Shown in pieces: positions 42,981 through 51,793 of a DNA stretch of 64,000 nucleotides; positions within the stretch are counted from its first letter, which is position 1, and each line of letters opens with the position of its first letter. Below the pieces are notes generated by a model, which did not search any database, was not told the DNA's origin, and saw only the letters and a program-made list of their open reading frames with translations. This DNA is from Paenibacillus cellulosilyticus (GTDB taxonomy: Bacteria > Bacillota > Bacilli > Paenibacillales > Paenibacillaceae). The stretch lies in NCBI RefSeq assembly GCF_003182255.1, contig NZ_QGTQ01000016.1, positions 23,836 through 87,835 on the forward strand, written 5' to 3'. The translations under genes were made by a program, and so were the position numbers.

Positions 42981-43811
42981 TTATTGAAAAGGGTTGTAGA
43001 ACCTCGATCCGTCTTGGAATGTCACATAAGTCGATACGGCGGCGATCAAGATGATCAAAATGATGACGAAGTAGTCCATCCATGTGAATGGACGACCGTT
43101 GTACCACGTACGCTTGCGGTGCTGGCCGAAGCTTCGCAGCTCCATAGCCGCGCTAATGGTTTCAATGCGCTGGACGCTCGTCAGAATGAGCGGCAGCAGA
43201 ATGCCGATCATGTTGCGTACTCGCCGCGTCAGCTTCTCTTTGCGCGAGATATCGATACCCCGGGCTTGAGCCGCACATGCGATATTCTCATAATCGCGCT
43301 GAACATCCGGAATGTAGCGAAGAGCAATCGATACCGCGTAAGCAATCCGATAACTGATGCCCACTCGATGAAGTGACGCTGCGAACTCGCCCGGCTCTGT
43401 CGTTAGCATGAACAGCAGCGCCATCGGGATGACCGTGACATATTTGAGCGCGACATTAAATTGGTAGAACAGCTGCTCCTCCGTCACGATGTAACGACCG
43501 GCAATCGGGAACAGATCATGCCTTGTGCCATACAGACTCACCCCCTCAAGAGGGGAGAATAAGAAAATCGCCAAATGGTTCAAAGCGAAAAAGATCAAAA
43601 TCAAATACAACACGAACGCATAATCACGCAGCTTGATCCGTGACACGCGAAGAAGGATGAGCGCAAATAACAGCATGACGAGCAGACTTCGTGTATCGAA
43701 CGTAACCATGACCGTAACGGCCCATAGGATGAAAAAGATAAGCTTCGCCGCACCACTCAATCGATGCAGCGGCGAATCGAGCGGCGAGTACGTCAGCATT
43801 CGCATCTTCAT
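42981..43811 (-). CDS. ECF transporter transmembrane (T) component
   Basis: This 276-residue CbiQ-family membrane scaffold links the ATPases to the substrate-binding S protein of an energy-coupling-factor vitamin importer. Seen: N-terminal helices (LIFFILWAVTVMVTF, SLLVMLLFALILLRV), and the two coupling-helix motifs of the family, ACAAQARGID (A-x-x-ARG) and AAMELRSFG (A-x-x-x-RSFG), near residues 185-225. The start overlaps the stop of the ATPase gene by 4 bp and has GGAGGGAG upstream. It is the last gene of the ECF operon. Confidence 0.9.
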   Translation of the reverse strand: MKMRMLTYSPLDSPLHRLSGAAKLIFFILWAVTVMVTFDTRSLLVMLLFALILLRVSRIKLRDYAFVLYLILIFFALNHLAIFLFSPLEGVSLYGTRHDLFPIAGRYIVTEEQLFYQFNVALKYVTVIPMALLFMLTTEPGEFAASLHRVGISYRIAYAVSIALRYIPDVQRDYENIACAAQARGIDISRKEKLTRRVRNMIGILLPLILTSVQRIETISAAMELRSFGQHRKRTWYNGRPFTWMDYFVIILIILIAAVSTYVTFQDGSRFYNPFQ

Positions 43812-45517
43812 ACGTTCCGCTCCCTCCGATCATAAGCGATAAACCGCCGGACGAATTCCTCCGGCTGCTCGATGCCCGCCCGCTGGGCGAGCGTATAAAT
43901 CGATGTCTCCTTCAAGCTTGCTGCCTCTATCAAGCGAATATCCGTCAGCACATCGGCCGGTGCGCGATCCGCAAGCACCTCTCCTTCGGACAATACGATT
44001 GTCCGCTGGGCATACTCCATCATCAGATGCATGTCATGCGTAATCACAATGATGCTGACGCCGTTTACGGTGAGCGATAGCAGAAACTCCATCATTTCGT
44101 TATAGTGACGATAATCCTGTCCCGCAGTCGGCTCATCCAAAATGATCACTTCCGGTTGAAGCACCAGAATCGAAGCGATCGTGACCCGTTTCTTCTGCCC
44201 GTAGCTAAGCGCCGAGATCGGCCAACTACGGAACGGATAGAGTCCGCAAATCCTCAGCGTCTCATGAACCCTCTCTTTTATTTCTGTATCCGGCATACCG
44301 CGCAGATTGAGACCTAACGCAACTTCTTCATAAAGAAGCGTCTTCGAGATCATATGGTTTGGACTTTGCAGCACGAACCCGATTCGCCCCGCCCGCTCCT
44401 TGATGGTAGCGTTCGCGAGATCTTCACCTTTGTACAGCATGCGTCCGGCTGAAGGCTTGAGGAAGCCGCAGATGAGCTTGGACAACGTCGACTTGCCCGC
44501 CCCATTGTGACCAACAACGCTTACAAGCTCGCCTTGCCCAACGCGTAATGACACCTGATTCAGAATCGAGGGACCACCTGGCTCATAGCGAAAATCAATG
44601 TTTTGCAGCTCCAGCACGGCTGGCCGCTCTGCAGCTGCGGCGGCGGCGGATGAAACATCATACCAAGCGCGGAGAGACGGTAAGCACGTTGAAAGTTCAA
44701 GGTTCGGTAGGTCGGACGGCTTCATTGCAGGTGTAATCGCACAGCCTGCATACCGCAGCGCCGTCAGATAGAGCGGTTCACGAATACCCGTCTCTCGCAA
44801 GATATTGGAGCACAGCAAATCATCCGGCGTCGTATCGGCGATGATGCGTCCCTCCGCCATCACGACGATCCGGTCGACATGCCGATGCAGCACATCTTCG
44901 AGCCGATGCTCAACGATGAGTATGGTGCGGCCCGTTTCTCGATGAATGCGGTCGATCAGCTCAATCGCTTGCTTGCCCGCCTGCGGATCCAGGTTCGCAA
45001 GCGGCTCGTCGAACAGGAGCACATCCGCCTCGCTAACGAGAATGCCGGCGAGCGTTGTCCGCTGCTTCTGTCCCCCCGATAGTGCATGCGGCGAGGCACT
45101 AAGCAAATGCTCCATTCCGACACCGCGGGCGGCTTCTGCTACTCGCGGCACCATTTCGTGCTGAGGTACATTTTCATTTTCAAGCTTAAATGCAATATCC
45201 TCAGCTACGGTCATGCCGACGAACTGCCCATCGGGGTCCTGCAGCACCGTTCCGATATACGTCGAGCGTTCATAGAGGCTCAGGCTGCTCATGTCGCGCC
45301 CCTTCAGCTTGGCCGTGCCTTGCATCGTCCCTGGATAGAAATGTGGAGCGAGCCCATTGATACAGTGCGCCAGCGTGCTTTTGCCCGAACCGGAAGGACC
45401 AAGAATGAGCACCTTCTCCCCCTCTCGAATGGTCAACGTTATGTTTCGGAGCGTCGGCTCTGCTTGCGCACGATACTGGAAGGTGAAATCTATAAACTCG
45501 ATCATCGGCTCTCTCAA
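43808..45517 (-). CDS. ECF transporter ATPase, two ABC domains fused
   Basis: This 569-residue cytoplasmic ATPase has two complete ABC domains in tandem, replacing separate EcfA and EcfA' proteins. Domain 1 (about 5-235) has Walker A GPSGSGKST, signature LSGGQKQRT, Walker B VLLFDEPLANLD and the switch His in IVEHRLED. Domain 2 (about 305-535) has Walker A GHNGAGKST, signature LSYGQKKRV, Walker B VIILDEPTAGQD and VITHDMH. The frame opens with TTG at 45517 (GAGGGCGG upstream); the in-frame ATG four codons on (MIEFIDFTFQYR) may be the true start. It lies between the S and T genes. Confidence 0.92.
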   Translation of the reverse strand: MREPMIEFIDFTFQYRAQAEPTLRNITLTIREGEKVLILGPSGSGKSTLAHCINGLAPHFYPGTMQGTAKLKGRDMSSLSLYERSTYIGTVLQDPDGQFVGMTVAEDIAFKLENENVPQHEMVPRVAEAARGVGMEHLLSASPHALSGGQKQRTTLAGILVSEADVLLFDEPLANLDPQAGKQAIELIDRIHRETGRTILIVEHRLEDVLHRHVDRIVVMAEGRIIADTTPDDLLCSNILRETGIREPLYLTALRYAGCAITPAMKPSDLPNLELSTCLPSLRAWYDVSSAAAAAAERPAVLELQNIDFRYEPGGPSILNQVSLRVGQGELVSVVGHNGAGKSTLSKLICGFLKPSAGRMLYKGEDLANATIKERAGRIGFVLQSPNHMISKTLLYEEVALGLNLRGMPDTEIKERVHETLRICGLYPFRSWPISALSYGQKKRVTIASILVLQPEVIILDEPTAGQDYRHYNEMMEFLLSLTVNGVSIIVITHDMHLMMEYAQRTIVLSEGEVLADRAPADVLTDIRLIEAASLKETSIYTLAQRAGIEQPEEFVRRFIAYDRRERNV

Positions 45518-45549
45518 TGCATCCGCCCTCTTCGGAATTTAGTAAGGTT

Positions 45550-45581
45550 AAGAAAGAAGCCGGTGGCAGGCACCGGCTTCT
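45550..45581 (-). terminator. Intra-operon hairpin (possible attenuator) between ECF S and A genes
   Basis: A perfect 10-bp stem GAAGCCGGTG/CACCGGCTTC is followed by TTTCTT on the minus strand in the 109-bp gap. The short, interrupted T-run suggests partial termination, which would make S-component message exceed that of the energising module. Confidence 0.6.
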
Positions 45582-45626
45582 GGCTTCTACTACGTATGGA
45601 TTGATTGATTCGCATTGTTCGGCCAA

Positions 45627-46187
45627 TTAGGCTTCGCGAGTCAGGCTGCCTTGCTTCGTTCTCGTCTTCGCAAACGCGAGCAGCAGCAGCGAACCGATGA
45701 TCGCAACCGTCACAATGTTCGAAGCACCTGCGACAAGCCCTTGCGTATACACTTTGTCCGCAGGTTCCGCATAGATCACAATATCCAGCGTCGGTGCGAC
45801 AAGGAACCATGCGATGGCGTTCGCTACAATTTGATACAAATTAAACTTGATGAGCTGCGGCTTGCCGAACTCGCCGTCTTCGATGCCCAGACGCTTCGAC
45901 GCGAGGCCAATAATTAAGCCAACTACTGCAGAGGCGATCACCCAGCTAAACCATGGGGAGCCGTAGAAAATCGCATCCTTGAGCGTATGTCCAATCAGTC
46001 CGATAAGTACTCCCGCGATCGGGCCGTATAAAATCGCAAACAAAGCAAGCAGTGCGTATGTCGTTTCAATATTCGTATCTGGGATGCCGGAAGGAATCGA
46101 GCCGAATCGGCCCAGGATGACAAACAGCGCGGAGCCGATGCCAACCGCAACGATCGATTGAACCGATAAGCCCTTGCTTCTGCTCAT
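45627..46187 (-). CDS. ECF transporter substrate-binding (S) component, UPF0397 family
   Basis: This 186-residue membrane protein has about six helices. The N-terminal segments [23 protein letters not shown] and [32 protein letters not shown], and the central [18 protein letters not shown], match the UPF0397 S-component family. The conserved small-residue helix 1 is used to dock on the T component. AGGAGG lies 7 nt before the ATG. It is the first gene of the S, A-A, T operon, driven by the promoter at 46238-46266. The substrate is unknown; no riboswitch fits in the short leader. Confidence 0.88.
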   Translation of the reverse strand: MSRSKGLSVQSIVAVGIGSALFVILGRFGSIPSGIPDTNIETTYALLALFAILYGPIAGVLIGLIGHTLKDAIFYGSPWFSWVIASAVVGLIIGLASKRLGIEDGEFGKPQLIKFNLYQIVANAIAWFLVAPTLDIVIYAEPADKVYTQGLVAGASNIVTVAIIGSLLLLAFAKTRTKQGSLTREA

Positions 46188-46237
46188 TGGAAATCCTCCT
46201 ATCAGATATGAAAAATATTCAAAACTTGCTTAGTGCG

Positions 46238-46266
46238 ATTATATGTCGGAATAGTAGGAATTACAA
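46238..46266 (-). promoter_or_regulatory. Sigma-A promoter of the ECF operon
   Basis: On the minus strand, -35 TTGTAA (46261-46266) and -10 TATAAT (46238-46243) are exactly 17 bp apart, about 50 bp upstream of the S-component ATG. Confidence 0.75.
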
Positions 46267-46307
46267 TTAATATTTTCCAGATTTCTGCAGGGCTAGTCGC
46301 GAGGCTT

Positions 46308-46790
46308 GTAGGTGCAGTTTTACACCTACGAGGCGGCGTTTGGCCGACGGCCGGGCTTGTAGGTGCAGTTTTACACCTACGGCGCGGCGCTTGGCCGACA
46401 GCCGGGCTTGTAGGTGCAGTTTTACACCTACGAGGCGGCGTTTGGCCGACAGCCGGGCGTGTAGGTGCAGTTTTACACCTACGAGGCGGTGCTTGGCCGA
46501 CGGCCGGGCTCGTAGGTGCAGTTTTACACCTACGAGGCGGCGTTTGGCCGACGGCCGGGCTTGTAGGTGCAGTTTTACACCTACAAGGCGGTGCTTGGCC
46601 GACAGCCGGGCTTGTAGGTGCAGTTTTACACCTACAAGGCGGTGCTTGGCCGACAGCCGGGCTCGTAGGTGCAGTTTTGCTCCTACGAGACGGTGCTTGG
46701 CCGACGGCCGGGCTCGTAGGTGCAGTTTTGCTCCTACGAGACGGTGCTTGGCCGACGGCCGGGCGTGTAGGTGCAGTTTTGCTCCTACGG
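46308..46790. repeat. Tandem hairpin array A: ten units, exact 51-bp pitch
   Basis: The 22-bp palindrome GTAGGTG-N8-CACCTAC plus a 29-bp linker (GAGGCGG, TTGGCCGAC and GCCGGGC words) is repeated ten times. Units start at 46308, 46359, 46410, 46461, 46512, 46563, 46614, 46665, 46716 and 46767, with no insertion or deletion. Units 1-7 have ACACCTAC as the right arm; units 8-10 have GCTCCTAC, which breaks two base pairs. The exact multiple of three leaves all frames nearly free of stops on both strands, producing false reading frames. Confidence 0.97.
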
Positions 46791-46800
46791 AGCAGCTGCC

Positions 46801-47310
46801 AGTATGGTGCATTTTTGCACCTTATCAGCGCCAAGCGGACCTCGGCAGACTAGTATGGTGCATTTCTGCACCTTATCAGCACCACGCCGACCCCAGCGAG
46901 CTAGTATGGTGCATTTCTGCACCTTATCAGCGCCACGCCGACCCCAGCGAGCTAGTATGGTGCATTTCTGCACCTTATCAGCGCCACGCTGACCCCAGCG
47001 AGCTAGTATGGTGCATTTCTGCACCTTATCAGCGCCACGCCGACCCTAGCGAGCTAGTATGGTGCATTTCTGCACCTTATCAGCGCCACGCCGACCCCAG
47101 CGAGCTAGTATGGTGCATTTCTGCACCTTATCAGCGCCACGCCGACCCCAGCGAGCTAGTATGGTGCATTTCTGCACCTTATCAGCGCCACGCCGACCCC
47201 AGCGAGCTAGTATGGTGCATTTCTGCACCATATCCACGCCACATCAGCCCCGGCGGGTCAGTATGGTGCATTTTCGCACCATATCCACGACACACCGGCC
47301 TGGGCGAGCC
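46801..47310. repeat. Tandem hairpin array B: ten units, exact 51-bp pitch
   Basis: Ten units, each with palindrome GGTGCA-TTTC-TGCACC and linker words CAGCGCCACGCCGACC and CAGCGAGCTA, start at 46801, 46852, 46903, 46954, 47005, 47056, 47107, 47158, 47209 and 47260. Length is invariant. Middle units are nearly identical; the first and the last two are diverged (CACCATATCCACG right flank in units 9-10), a pattern expected of internal homogenisation. The array abuts array A with its palindromes shifted by about 36 bp. Confidence 0.97.
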
Positions 47311-47345
47311 GCCTCCTTCGCCAACTGCCCTCCATACAACTCAAA

Positions 47346-47400
47346 CAGCCGCCGACGGCGGGCGTACGGGAATCTCGTACGCGGCGGCCGGCGGCGGCTG
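47346..47400 (-). terminator. Very long GC-rich hairpin behind the GH26 gene
   Basis: On the minus strand CAGCCGCCG...CGGC..GCCGCGTACG pairs with CGTACGC.CGCCG..CGGCGGCTG, followed by TTTGAG. It lies about 36 bp past the stop; the stem is strong and the T-run short. Confidence 0.65.
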
Positions 47401-47435
47401 CAGTTACCTTTTAACCATACTAACCATTAATCCCC

Positions 47436-50400
47436 CTACTTCGATACGACCACTGTAATCGTCTGGCTCGTTGTAACGCCGGAGGCATTCACCAGTTCAC
47501 AATAGTAGGTGTAGGAGCCCGGTGCTCGGCCGCTAATCGAAGTGACTGCCGTCTGGCCGTTCGGCGAGGAAGCTGCCAGCGACTGCGTATCGATCAACTG
47601 ACCGTTCTCGTACAGCTTGTAGCTGGTCGCATTCGTACCGTAATACAAGTTCATCGTTACTTCATAGCTGCCGTCGCCATCCCAGTTGTTATGGGACAGC
47701 TGGGCCGTACCAGGATTAGCTGCATTAACCGTCACTGTGATCGGTGCACATGCGGTCGTGCCGAATACGTTGGATAACTCACACGTATACGTGTAAGTGC
47801 CGTTCGGCTTGCCGGATACGTCAATTGCGACCGTCTGGCCTGATGGCGATGCATCCACCAGTCGGCGTTCACCGATCAGCACACCATTCTCGTACAGCTT
47901 ATACGTCGTACCGTTATTGCCATAGTACAGATTCATCGTTACCGTGTAGTCGCCATCCTGCAAGCCGCTATCGTAACCATTGTTATGAGACAGCGCCGGC
48001 ACGCCTGGCTTGCCCGTCGCTAAGATTGGCGCCACGTTAAATACTGTGCTTCCTTCCGTCGTGTTGCCTGCCGCGTCCGTTACAACATACGATACCGTGT
48101 GATTGCCGGAGCTAATTGTGCCGGAATTAATGGCTGCGCCTTGCTCGATCGCTTGACCGTCGAGCAGCAGCTTCTCCGATGCTACGCCAGAGCTTGCATC
48201 GCTGCTCTCAAGCTTGAACGAGAGCGGATCGCCCGGTGTCACATCGGCAACATCATGCCCCGCCTGTACAATCTTCACGGTCGGCGCCACTCGGTCAATT
48301 TGAACCGTCAGTGTATGGGCCTTTTCCACATTGCCGGCCGAATCCGTCGATTGATATTGAACCGTCGTCACGCCTTCATCACCGATCGTGAACGGCTCTG
48401 TATAGACAACGGGCTCTCCGCCGTTCGACGAGTACGTCGTCGTAACCGCATCGCTTGCGGATTGTGCAGCAGCGCTCAGCGTTACGGTTACATCCCCTTT
48501 GTACCAGCCGTTTACACTAGCCGTATCAGACAGCGATGCCGTCGTCGTCGGCTGACCGTAAGTGGACAAATTGCCTGGCAGCTCATCAAGCGTCGTCACA
48601 TAGTCGCTGTTGAACACGTTGTTCAGATGCTCAGGTGTATTAATAATGCCATCGCGGATAAAATCATCGTTCCACGTGCTGAACCAGCTCCAGTCTGCAT
48701 TGTAAATTTGGAGCAAGTTCGGATCTGGAATCGGTCCGTTCTCTGGCAATGCCACGAGCTTCTTATCGCCAACAAGCGACTTCAGCGCTTCGTATTGATT
48801 GCTGTTCGGGCTGTAGTCGCCTGCTGCATTGTAAATGTCCGTACTGATGATGTCGACAACATCATCACCCGGATACCAGTCTGCTGACGGGGAGTTCCAT
48901 ACCCAGATCAGGTTGTTCAAGCCATGGTAATTAACCATTCGATCATACATGAGACGGTACAGCTGTTTGGCTGCTTCAGGGCCTTTCGCGCCCCACCAGA
49001 ACCATCCGCCCTCCGCCTCATGGAGCGGACGCCACAGAATCGGAATGCCTTGCTCCGCCAGTGGCTTCAGCTTCTCAGAGATAACATCGATATCGCTAAC
49101 GAGCATCTGGTAATCTTCCGATTCTGGATGGCTCAGCGCATACTGCACATCAAACGTCGTGTACTCCGTGTAGAAGCCTCTCCACCATTCTTTGCCCGGC
49201 TCGTTGTAATAGCCTTTTGGCGAGTTCCAGTGCCAAGCCAGCGCGACGATGCCGCCGCGGCTCGCCCATTCCTGCATATCCTCGACTTCATGCGAGGTAG
49301 AGCCGAACAATACGCGGGATGGCGAATATTCGATCATGTCGAACGAGACGATCGCCGGATATTTGCCCGTCTGATCATGGATAAACTCCGCATTGGACAA
49401 GCTTTGCTGGCCAGAAATAATCGAATGTCCATATTGATCAACGAGATAGCTCAGCAGCGACTTCGCCTCAGACGAGGCATTCGGATTCGTAAGTGTCTTC
49501 GGCACTTCGTGCGTCTTCGCCGGCGCCGCAGGTGTTAGCGTAATGTAGTCGATATGGTACCACCCCCAGTATGGCTCGAAGCTGATCGTATTCTCTCCTT
49601 GGTTCAGCAGCAGCTTACCTGCCGATATCTCGGTAAAATCGGCCGTCTCCGGCAGCTTGACCGTAGAGCTCGGCTGACCGTTAAGCAGCATATTCGTTTC
49701 CTTGTAGCCGTAAGGCGCGCGGTAGCCGATCGCCAGATCATACAAGCCTGCATTTGCGGCATTGTACGTCAGCGTAATCGAACCACTGCCCATCATGAAG
49801 GCATAACCCGTTCCGGAGTAGCCCGTACCGTCAGTGCCTTTCGTAACACCGCCCTCCAACAGGCCATCCTCGGCTTCTATTCGGTCGCCGACCGGTTTAT
49901 CGGACACGAGCTTGATATACTCGATGCCGTAATAACCCCAATTGCGTCCGAAACCGATCGTGTTCGAACCTGCGTTGAGCAGCACTTTGCCAAGTGACTG
50001 TTCGCCGACAACCGTGCCTTCCGCCAATGCAGGAAGCGCACCGTTGCCATTCCCCTGACCATTCACGTACACCGTTGTTTCCTTGTAGCCATACGGCCCA
50101 TAGTAACCAACGTAGAGGGTGTACAAGCCTTCTTGCGGTGCATTCACATTAAATGTCGCTGTACCTGGATTCGCATCATCCGCCTCGTAGAAGAAAGAAA
50201 CATAACCTTCACCGGCGTACGTTTCATCACCCCACACCGGCTCTGTCTGGAATACCGGTCCGCTGCCCGTAAGCACCGCGTCCTTCGCCAGATAGGTCGT
50301 CGACTGGCTTGGCGCACTCGGATTGCTTGACTCGTCACGCCCTGTAAGCACAACGTTATCGATATAGATCGGACCGTTATAGATCAGATCCATGTTCTTC

Positions 50401-50939
50401 TGGAGCTGAATAACGAGCTGCGGCTGCGCTGCGTTCGAAGGCAGCTTTACGCTTTTATGAATCGGAATATAAGAAATGCCGTTAATCGTCTGCGCGGATG
50501 CAGACAAGGAAGGAATATCATGACTGCTATAGTTAAGCTCATTCCAATCATTGTTGATGGCTGTACTCAGGGAGAGTACGCCAGGGAACGACGCCGGCAC
50601 GTAGACGTCATAATCGACCTTCTCATACTGCGAGATGTCGAGGCCGTGGCTGACATAGATCGCAGCATTTTGCCAGACGGCATCGTTGTTGTAATTCGTG
50701 TTGACCTTCAGCGCGTAGTGGTTATCCGTCGTATCTAGGTCTGTGCTTGCTTCGGCCGACACGAGCGCATCGCCCCAGCCGCCTGCCCATCCCATCGTCG
50801 TTCCGTCCTCGAAATCATACACTTGGTTCTGAACTGCAGCTGCATGTACTGCTCCGTTCGAACCTAACGTTGATAACAAGTAAGCTAACATTGAAAAACA
50901 TAAAATCTTTGCCACCCATCTAGAATTTCTCGCGTGCAA
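47436..50939 (-). CDS. Exported GH26 beta-mannanase with carbohydrate-binding modules
   Basis: This 1167-residue secreted enzyme hydrolyses beta-1,4-mannans. The start is a TTG with GGGAG upstream. In order: signal peptide (about 1-33, ending AVHAAA), an N-terminal CBM of the mannan-binding CBM27 type (about 40-200, FEDGTTMGWAGGWGD), two CBM35-like modules (about 215-345 and 350-470, each with GYYGPYGYKET or GYRAPYGYKET), and a GH26 TIM barrel (about 485-800). The acid/base Glu is in WRPLHEAEGGWFWW near residue 640 and the nucleophile Glu in ALPENGPIPDP near residue 730. Then come an OmpL47-like repeat, an Ig-like domain and two 95-residue chitinase-A-type Ig repeats (ALSHNN...YTVTMNLYYG). 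No SLH or sortase signal is seen, so it is probably released. A cre-like site lies upstream. Confidence 0.94.
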   Translation of the reverse strand: MHARNSRWVAKILCFSMLAYLLSTLGSNGAVHAAAVQNQVYDFEDGTTMGWAGGWGDALVSAEASTDLDTTDNHYALKVNTNYNNDAVWQNAAIYVSHGLDISQYEKVDYDVYVPASFPGVLSLSTAINNDWNELNYSSHDIPSLSASAQTINGISYIPIHKSVKLPSNAAQPQLVIQLQKNMDLIYNGPIYIDNVVLTGRDESSNPSAPSQSTTYLAKDAVLTGSGPVFQTEPVWGDETYAGEGYVSFFYEADDANPGTATFNVNAPQEGLYTLYVGYYGPYGYKETTVYVNGQGNGNGALPALAEGTVVGEQSLGKVLLNAGSNTIGFGRNWGYYGIEYIKLVSDKPVGDRIEAEDGLLEGGVTKGTDGTGYSGTGYAFMMGSGSITLTYNAANAGLYDLAIGYRAPYGYKETNMLLNGQPSSTVKLPETADFTEISAGKLLLNQGENTISFEPYWGWYHIDYITLTPAAPAKTHEVPKTLTNPNASSEAKSLLSYLVDQYGHSIISGQQSLSNAEFIHDQTGKYPAIVSFDMIEYSPSRVLFGSTSHEVEDMQEWASRGGIVALAWHWNSPKGYYNEPGKEWWRGFYTEYTTFDVQYALSHPESEDYQMLVSDIDVISEKLKPLAEQGIPILWRPLHEAEGGWFWWGAKGPEAAKQLYRLMYDRMVNYHGLNNLIWVWNSPSADWYPGDDVVDIISTDIYNAAGDYSPNSNQYEALKSLVGDKKLVALPENGPIPDPNLLQIYNADWSWFSTWNDDFIRDGIINTPEHLNNVFNSDYVTTLDELPGNLSTYGQPTTTASLSDTASVNGWYKGDVTVTLSAAAQSASDAVTTTYSSNGGEPVVYTEPFTIGDEGVTTVQYQSTDSAGNVEKAHTLTVQIDRVAPTVKIVQAGHDVADVTPGDPLSFKLESSDASSGVASEKLLLDGQAIEQGAAINSGTISSGNHTVSYVVTDAAGNTTEGSTVFNVAPILATGKPGVPALSHNNGYDSGLQDGDYTVTMNLYYGNNGTTYKLYENGVLIGERRLVDASPSGQTVAIDVSGKPNGTYTYTCELSNVFGTTACAPITVTVNAANPGTAQLSHNNWDGDGSYEVTMNLYYGTNATSYKLYENGQLIDTQSLAASSPNGQTAVTSISGRAPGSYTYYCELVNASGVTTSQTITVVVSK

Positions 50940-51002
50940 CTTCCATCACTCCCATCGAATAGTTGGTCATGATGACTGATACTCAGGTATTTCAATGATA
51001 GC

Positions 51003-51016
51003 TTAAAGCGCTTACA
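51003..51016 (-). promoter_or_regulatory. cre-like catabolite-repression site upstream of the mannanase gene
   Basis: The minus strand reads TGTAAGCGCTTTAA, matching 13 of 14 positions of the CcpA consensus TGWAANCGNTNWCA. It lies 64 bp before the TTG start in an AT-rich promoter region. Confidence 0.55.
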
Positions 51017-51234
51017 AATGATAGATCACTAAGGTTACTTCCTACTTGTATTTTTGTGATATATACCTAACAAAAAATAACAGTTAACCATTTAAGAAAA
51101 TACAAAAACCACTCAAACAATAACAAAAGAAAGCGGAATCGACCTAATAATCCTCCTTTTGAATACAGGGGAATTCATATTGGAAACACTGGTAACGAAT
51201 CGCTATCCCATTGACGATCAACAAGGAGGTCCCC

Positions 51235-51588
51235 ATGTCCGAGCACAACCACGTCGTTCATAAAGACGGAGACATTAACCCCGAGCAGGTAGAACGCGCC
51301 ATTACGAGCATTGACGAAGATGAGCGGTCGCGGATTTTGCAAAGCTTCGAGACGTTCAAGGGCTACCTCGGGAAGCGCATCAAGCTCGCACAGAGCATTG
51401 GTTTGAATGAGGAGCAAATTGCTGTCATCGCCCAAGAGGTCGCAGAGTACCTAGCCGATCATGAAGACGCCCGCAACAGCGAAGAGAAGCTGCTGAAGGA
51501 GCTGTGGAAATGCGGCTCGGAAGAGGAACAGCACCACTTGGCTCACATGCTCGTCAAGCTGGCGAGGCCGGATGGATACGTTCATTAA
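51235..51588 (+). CDS. DUF3243 family protein (YmfJ-like)
   Basis: This 117-residue acidic, helical, cytoplasmic protein has its start at the ATG at 51235 with AAGGAGG upstream; the ATG at 51211 is not supported. The C-terminal 80 residues carry the DUF3243 signature: FKGYLGKRIKLAQSIGLNEEQI, VAEYLADHEDARNSEEKLLKELW and a final EEEQHHLAHMLVKLA. Relatives are abundant in spore-formers and of unknown function. Monocistronic and divergent from the mannanase gene. Confidence 0.87.
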   Translation: MSEHNHVVHKDGDINPEQVERAITSIDEDERSRILQSFETFKGYLGKRIKLAQSIGLNEEQIAVIAQEVAEYLADHEDARNSEEKLLKELWKCGSEEEQHHLAHMLVKLARPDGYVH

Positions 51589-51793
51589 GTAGGTCCACAC
51601 ACGGGAGCACTGCCACAGGAAACGGGAAATCTATCACCCGTCTTCTGTGGCTTTTGACATGTGACAATCTACCTTTCATAACGATTACGTCTGATAATGG
51701 GTCATCTCCAGCGCCTTCGCCCCGCCGAAATATGCTACAATACATACAAGTTATTGATAACGGTTCCACTCTTTCACGGGAGGCTCATCCCCT

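Noticed and set aside
46188..46237. Vitamin riboswitch in the ECF leader
   Set aside because: The leader between promoter and start codon is only about 45 nt, too short for a TPP, FMN or cobalamin riboswitch.
46308..47310. CRISPR array
   Set aside because: Linkers between palindromes are conserved, not unique; repeats are imperfect and no cas genes are nearby.
46202..47458. Long open frames on both strands (up to about 370 codons) with 17-residue repeats
   Set aside because: They arise because the 51-bp array unit is a multiple of three and lacks stops in several frames at once; there is no ribosome site, and frames on both strands are equally open.
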